DNA from: Catellatospora tritici
GTDB taxonomy: Bacteria; Actinomycetota; Actinomycetes; Mycobacteriales; Micromonosporaceae
DNA: 62,050 nt
Direction of reading: 5' to 3'
Assembly (NCBI RefSeq): GCF_019083965.1
Contig: NZ_JAHRCY010000039.1
Span: forward strand, 1-62,050
Within the stretch, counting starts at the first letter, position 1. Each line of letters opens with the position of its first letter. Position numbers and translations under genes: made by a program. Below the pieces are notes generated by a model that worked only from the letters and a program-made list of their open reading frames with translations, was not told where the DNA came from and searched no databases. Positions 60,444-62,050 of this stretch are shown one piece after another.

Positions 60444-61300
60444 CACTGCTCCCGCTTGGCCGCGCGCGCGTCGGCGGCGATGCGCTTGAGGGCGTGCCGC
60501 AGCGCGTCGGCGAGCGAGGCCTTGGTCGCGATGTCGCCGAAGTCGATGCCGAGCGTGACGATGGTCTGGGCGATCTGCGGGCGGATGCCTGACACGATGC
60601 ACTCGGCGCCCATCAGCCGGGCGGCCATCACCGTTTTCAGCACGTGGTGCGCGACCTGGGTGTCGACGGAGGGCACCCCGGTGATGTCGATGATCGCGTA
60701 CGGGGAGCCGGTGTCGACCAGTGCCTGCAGCAGCCGCTCCATCACGACCTGCGCGCGCGCCGAGTCCAGGGTGCCGACCAGCGGAACCGCGACCACGCCC
60801 TCCCACAGCTTCACCACCGGTGTGGACAGCTCCATCAGCTGCTCGCTCTGCTGGGTGATGATCTGCTCGCGGGCCCGCGCGAAGGCTTCGAAGGTGAACA
60901 GGCCGAGTTCGTCGATGAACTCCGACCAGGCCACGTAGTCACGCAGCGCGTCGGCCTTGCCCTTCGCGGCTTCGGACACCTCGTAGAGCGCCGTCTTGAG
61001 CGCGAACACGCTGGTGGCGGTCTCGGCGGCGGTGAAACCCTGCCGAGCACGGTCGCGCGACAGTTCCGTCAGCAGCGCCCGCAACTCCGCACCGCCGGGT
61101 CCGTCCAGGCTCAACGCGCCATTGCCGAGCGAGGCCTGCAACTGCTGCTGCAGTTCGGCGGTCTGACGCCCGGACTCCGCGGTGCTCAGTCGCCCCTTCA
61201 GTGGTGCGGCGGCGATCTCGGCCCACCGCTTGGCGATCTCTTCCGATCGTAGGGAGAGGATTTCGCTGAGTCGTTCGCCCTGTTCCGCGTTCAGTGTCAT
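60443..61300 (-). CDS. rsbR: RsbR-like stressosome sensor protein
   Basis: A 285-aa protein from ATG 61300 (AGGGGAC upstream). The N-terminal, non-heme globin-like four-helix sensor part covers about 1-160 (rich in Glu/Arg, e.g. SLRSEEIAKRWAEIAAAPLK). The C-terminal STAS domain (about 165-285) has the two Thr sites of RsbR, in ITGVPSVDTQVAHHVL and GIRPQIAQTIVTLG. As first gene of the operon it probably senses the input; the signal is unknown. No SigB-type box was found upstream of it. Confidence 0.93.
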   Translation of the reverse strand: MTLNAEQGERLSEILSLRSEEIAKRWAEIAAAPLKGRLSTAESGRQTAELQQQLQASLGNGALSLDGPGGAELRALLTELSRDRARQGFTAAETATSVFALKTALYEVSEAAKGKADALRDYVAWSEFIDELGLFTFEAFARAREQIITQQSEQLMELSTPVVKLWEGVVAVPLVGTLDSARAQVVMERLLQALVDTGSPYAIIDITGVPSVDTQVAHHVLKTVMAARLMGAECIVSGIRPQIAQTIVTLGIDFGDIATKASLADALRHALKRIAADARAAKREQ

Positions 61301-61591
61301 TACGATGTCCCCTGATATACGCGCTCGGTCGTCGGCCCCGATCCGCCGCGACTGTACCACTCGGTCCCGGTGCCGCAGCCTTTGCGAAAAGTGCCGACGA
61401 GGGGGCAGCCGCTCGGCACACCTGCGGTCGAAGAGCTCTCGCGACGCTGCCGCCGAGGAGCAGGCTGCCGTGGTGCCATACCCTTGCGGGACGGGTGCCG
61501 TGACCCGTCGCCGCGTTTTGGGAGACGAGGGCTAACAGCTGCTGGCTTGTCGGCGCTCTCTGGTGATACATGGTGCTCTATAGTTATTGGT
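61301..61591. other. 291-bp region between stressosome operon and IS607 tnpA
   Basis: It should contain the stressosome promoter. I see no gene or clear motif in it; the open frames here are chance. Confidence 0.5.
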
Positions 61592-61876
61592 GTGAACTTG
61601 AAGGAGTGGGCAGCGGCGACCGGTGTGTCGTATGTGACCGCGCGGCGGCAGTACGCGGCTGGGATGCTGCCCGTTCCCACGTATCGGCTTGGTCGGCTCA
61701 TCATGGTCGGCGAACCACTGACTGGCGCGGCTCCAAAGGTCGGGCAGACCGTCGTGTACGCCCGGGTTTCGTCGGTCGATCAGAAGCGTGAACCCGGCAC
61801 GGCAACCGCCGGTCAGACCGGGACCGTCCCACCGCAAGGCGGGAATACCAACCGTGTGCTCACCAAAGCGCACTGA
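61592..61876 (+). pseudogene. tnpA: IS607-family serine recombinase (tnpA), truncated by an IS110 insertion
   Basis: GTG 61592 opens NLKEWAAATGVSYVTARRQY, the MerR-like DNA-binding HTH of IS607 TnpA, then the catalytic start VVYARVSSVDQKRE with the nucleophile Ser. After residue ~66 homology stops; about 28 unrelated codons follow to TGA 61874-61876, whereas a full TnpA needs about 190-200 aa. The break near 61792 is probably the border of the IS110 element to the right. Confidence 0.8.
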
Positions 61877-61899
61877 AAGACATCCCAGGAGCTTGAATG

Positions 61900-62050
61900 T
61901 CAAGCAGCAGCCTCGTTGAGGTGATGCGACCAGGCGGTCGCCTCGTCGTAGGCTGCGCCGGTTTTGAGGCATCCGTGCAGGATGCCGACGAGCCGGTTCG
62001 CCAGCTGGCGCAGCGCGGCGTTGTAGCTGGCGCCGCGGGCGCGTTGCCGG
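61900..62050 (-). CDS. IS110-family transposase, C-terminal end (cut by window edge)
   Basis: The last 49 residues are visible, including ASYNAALRQLANRLVGILHG and CLKTGAAYDEATAWSHHLNE followed by AAA-stop (TGA 61900-61902 on the minus strand). This ending, LVGILHGCLKT...YDEATAWSH, is the hallmark of actinobacterial IS110 DEDD/Ser transposases. About 108 bp of non-coding end (61792-61899) separates the stop from the broken tnpA. The rest, including any bridge-RNA part, lies beyond the window. Confidence 0.85.
   Translation of the reverse strand, partial: RQRARGASYNAALRQLANRLVGILHGCLKTGAAYDEATAWSHHLNEAAA

Overview
The window is high-GC DNA with many GTG starts, GGAGG-type ribosome binding sites, 4-base ATGA/GTGA gene overlaps, Tat signals, an AfsR/SARP-type regulator, NB-ARC/TPR proteins and a mycothiol-dependent-type enzyme. 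This fits a filamentous actinobacterium, probably Micromonosporaceae (the family is inferred from protein flavour, not proven). It reads as ordinary chromosome whose two edges cut into insertion sequences.

Layout. 0-2 kb: IS607-type tnpB fragment, SRPBCC protein, dead Ser/Thr kinase fragment. 2-6.6 kb: DJ-1/PfpI protein, methyltransferase divergent from an HxlR regulator with a palindromic operator, and a secreted beta-helix protein behind two LacI-type palindromes. 6.8-12.1 kb: a stress block (katE catalase, YihY/BrkB, DksA-type zinc finger, GlsB/YeaQ membrane protein, K+ channel); the first four carry look-alike SigB-type promoters (GTTT, 15-16 nt, GGGxA-like). 12.2-16.7 kb: GNAT, two unknown proteins, and a stand-alone AICAR formyltransferase under a ZTP (pfl) riboswitch. 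16.7-21 kb: a 1017-aa SARP/NB-ARC/TPR regulator and a secreted protein. 21-28.9 kb: a LacI-controlled glycan module (CE7 esterase, two permeases, binding protein, FAD oxidoreductase, LacI; divergent Tat-exported beta-propeller hydrolase) with two operators exactly 100 bp apart. 29-32.7 kb: a translationally coupled ABC exporter pair.

32.8-43 kb: NmrA-like/MerR divergent pair, secreted protein, GH27 alpha-galactosidase with two NPCBM modules, a decayed stretch with an IS5-type remnant and a C9 tract, several unknown genes, a DUF389 protein and an ArsR-AHSA1-mycothiol enzyme operon. 43-48.4 kb: two adjacent membrane-anchored NB-ARC/TPR proteins, the second with an atypical Walker B; this is the most novel-looking protein pair. 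48.5-55.3 kb: NAD+-dependent DNA ligase, membrane proteins and a secreted beta-propeller/malectin protein. 55.4-61.3 kb: a seven-gene overlapping stressosome operon (RsbR, RsbS, RsbT, HATPase-PP2C, histidine kinase, receiver-PP2C, STAS antagonist). 61.6-62.05 kb: an IS607 tnpA cut by an IS110-family element.

Working picture: the stressosome at the right end is the sort of module that releases a stress sigma factor, and the 6.8-11.1 kb block is the sort of target set such a sigma factor reads, but no sigma factor or RsbW is present here, so the link is only a hypothesis. The glycan genes (secreted hydrolases, importer, esterase, LacI) form a plant/fungal polysaccharide-use theme. No rRNA, tRNA or CRISPR array was seen.
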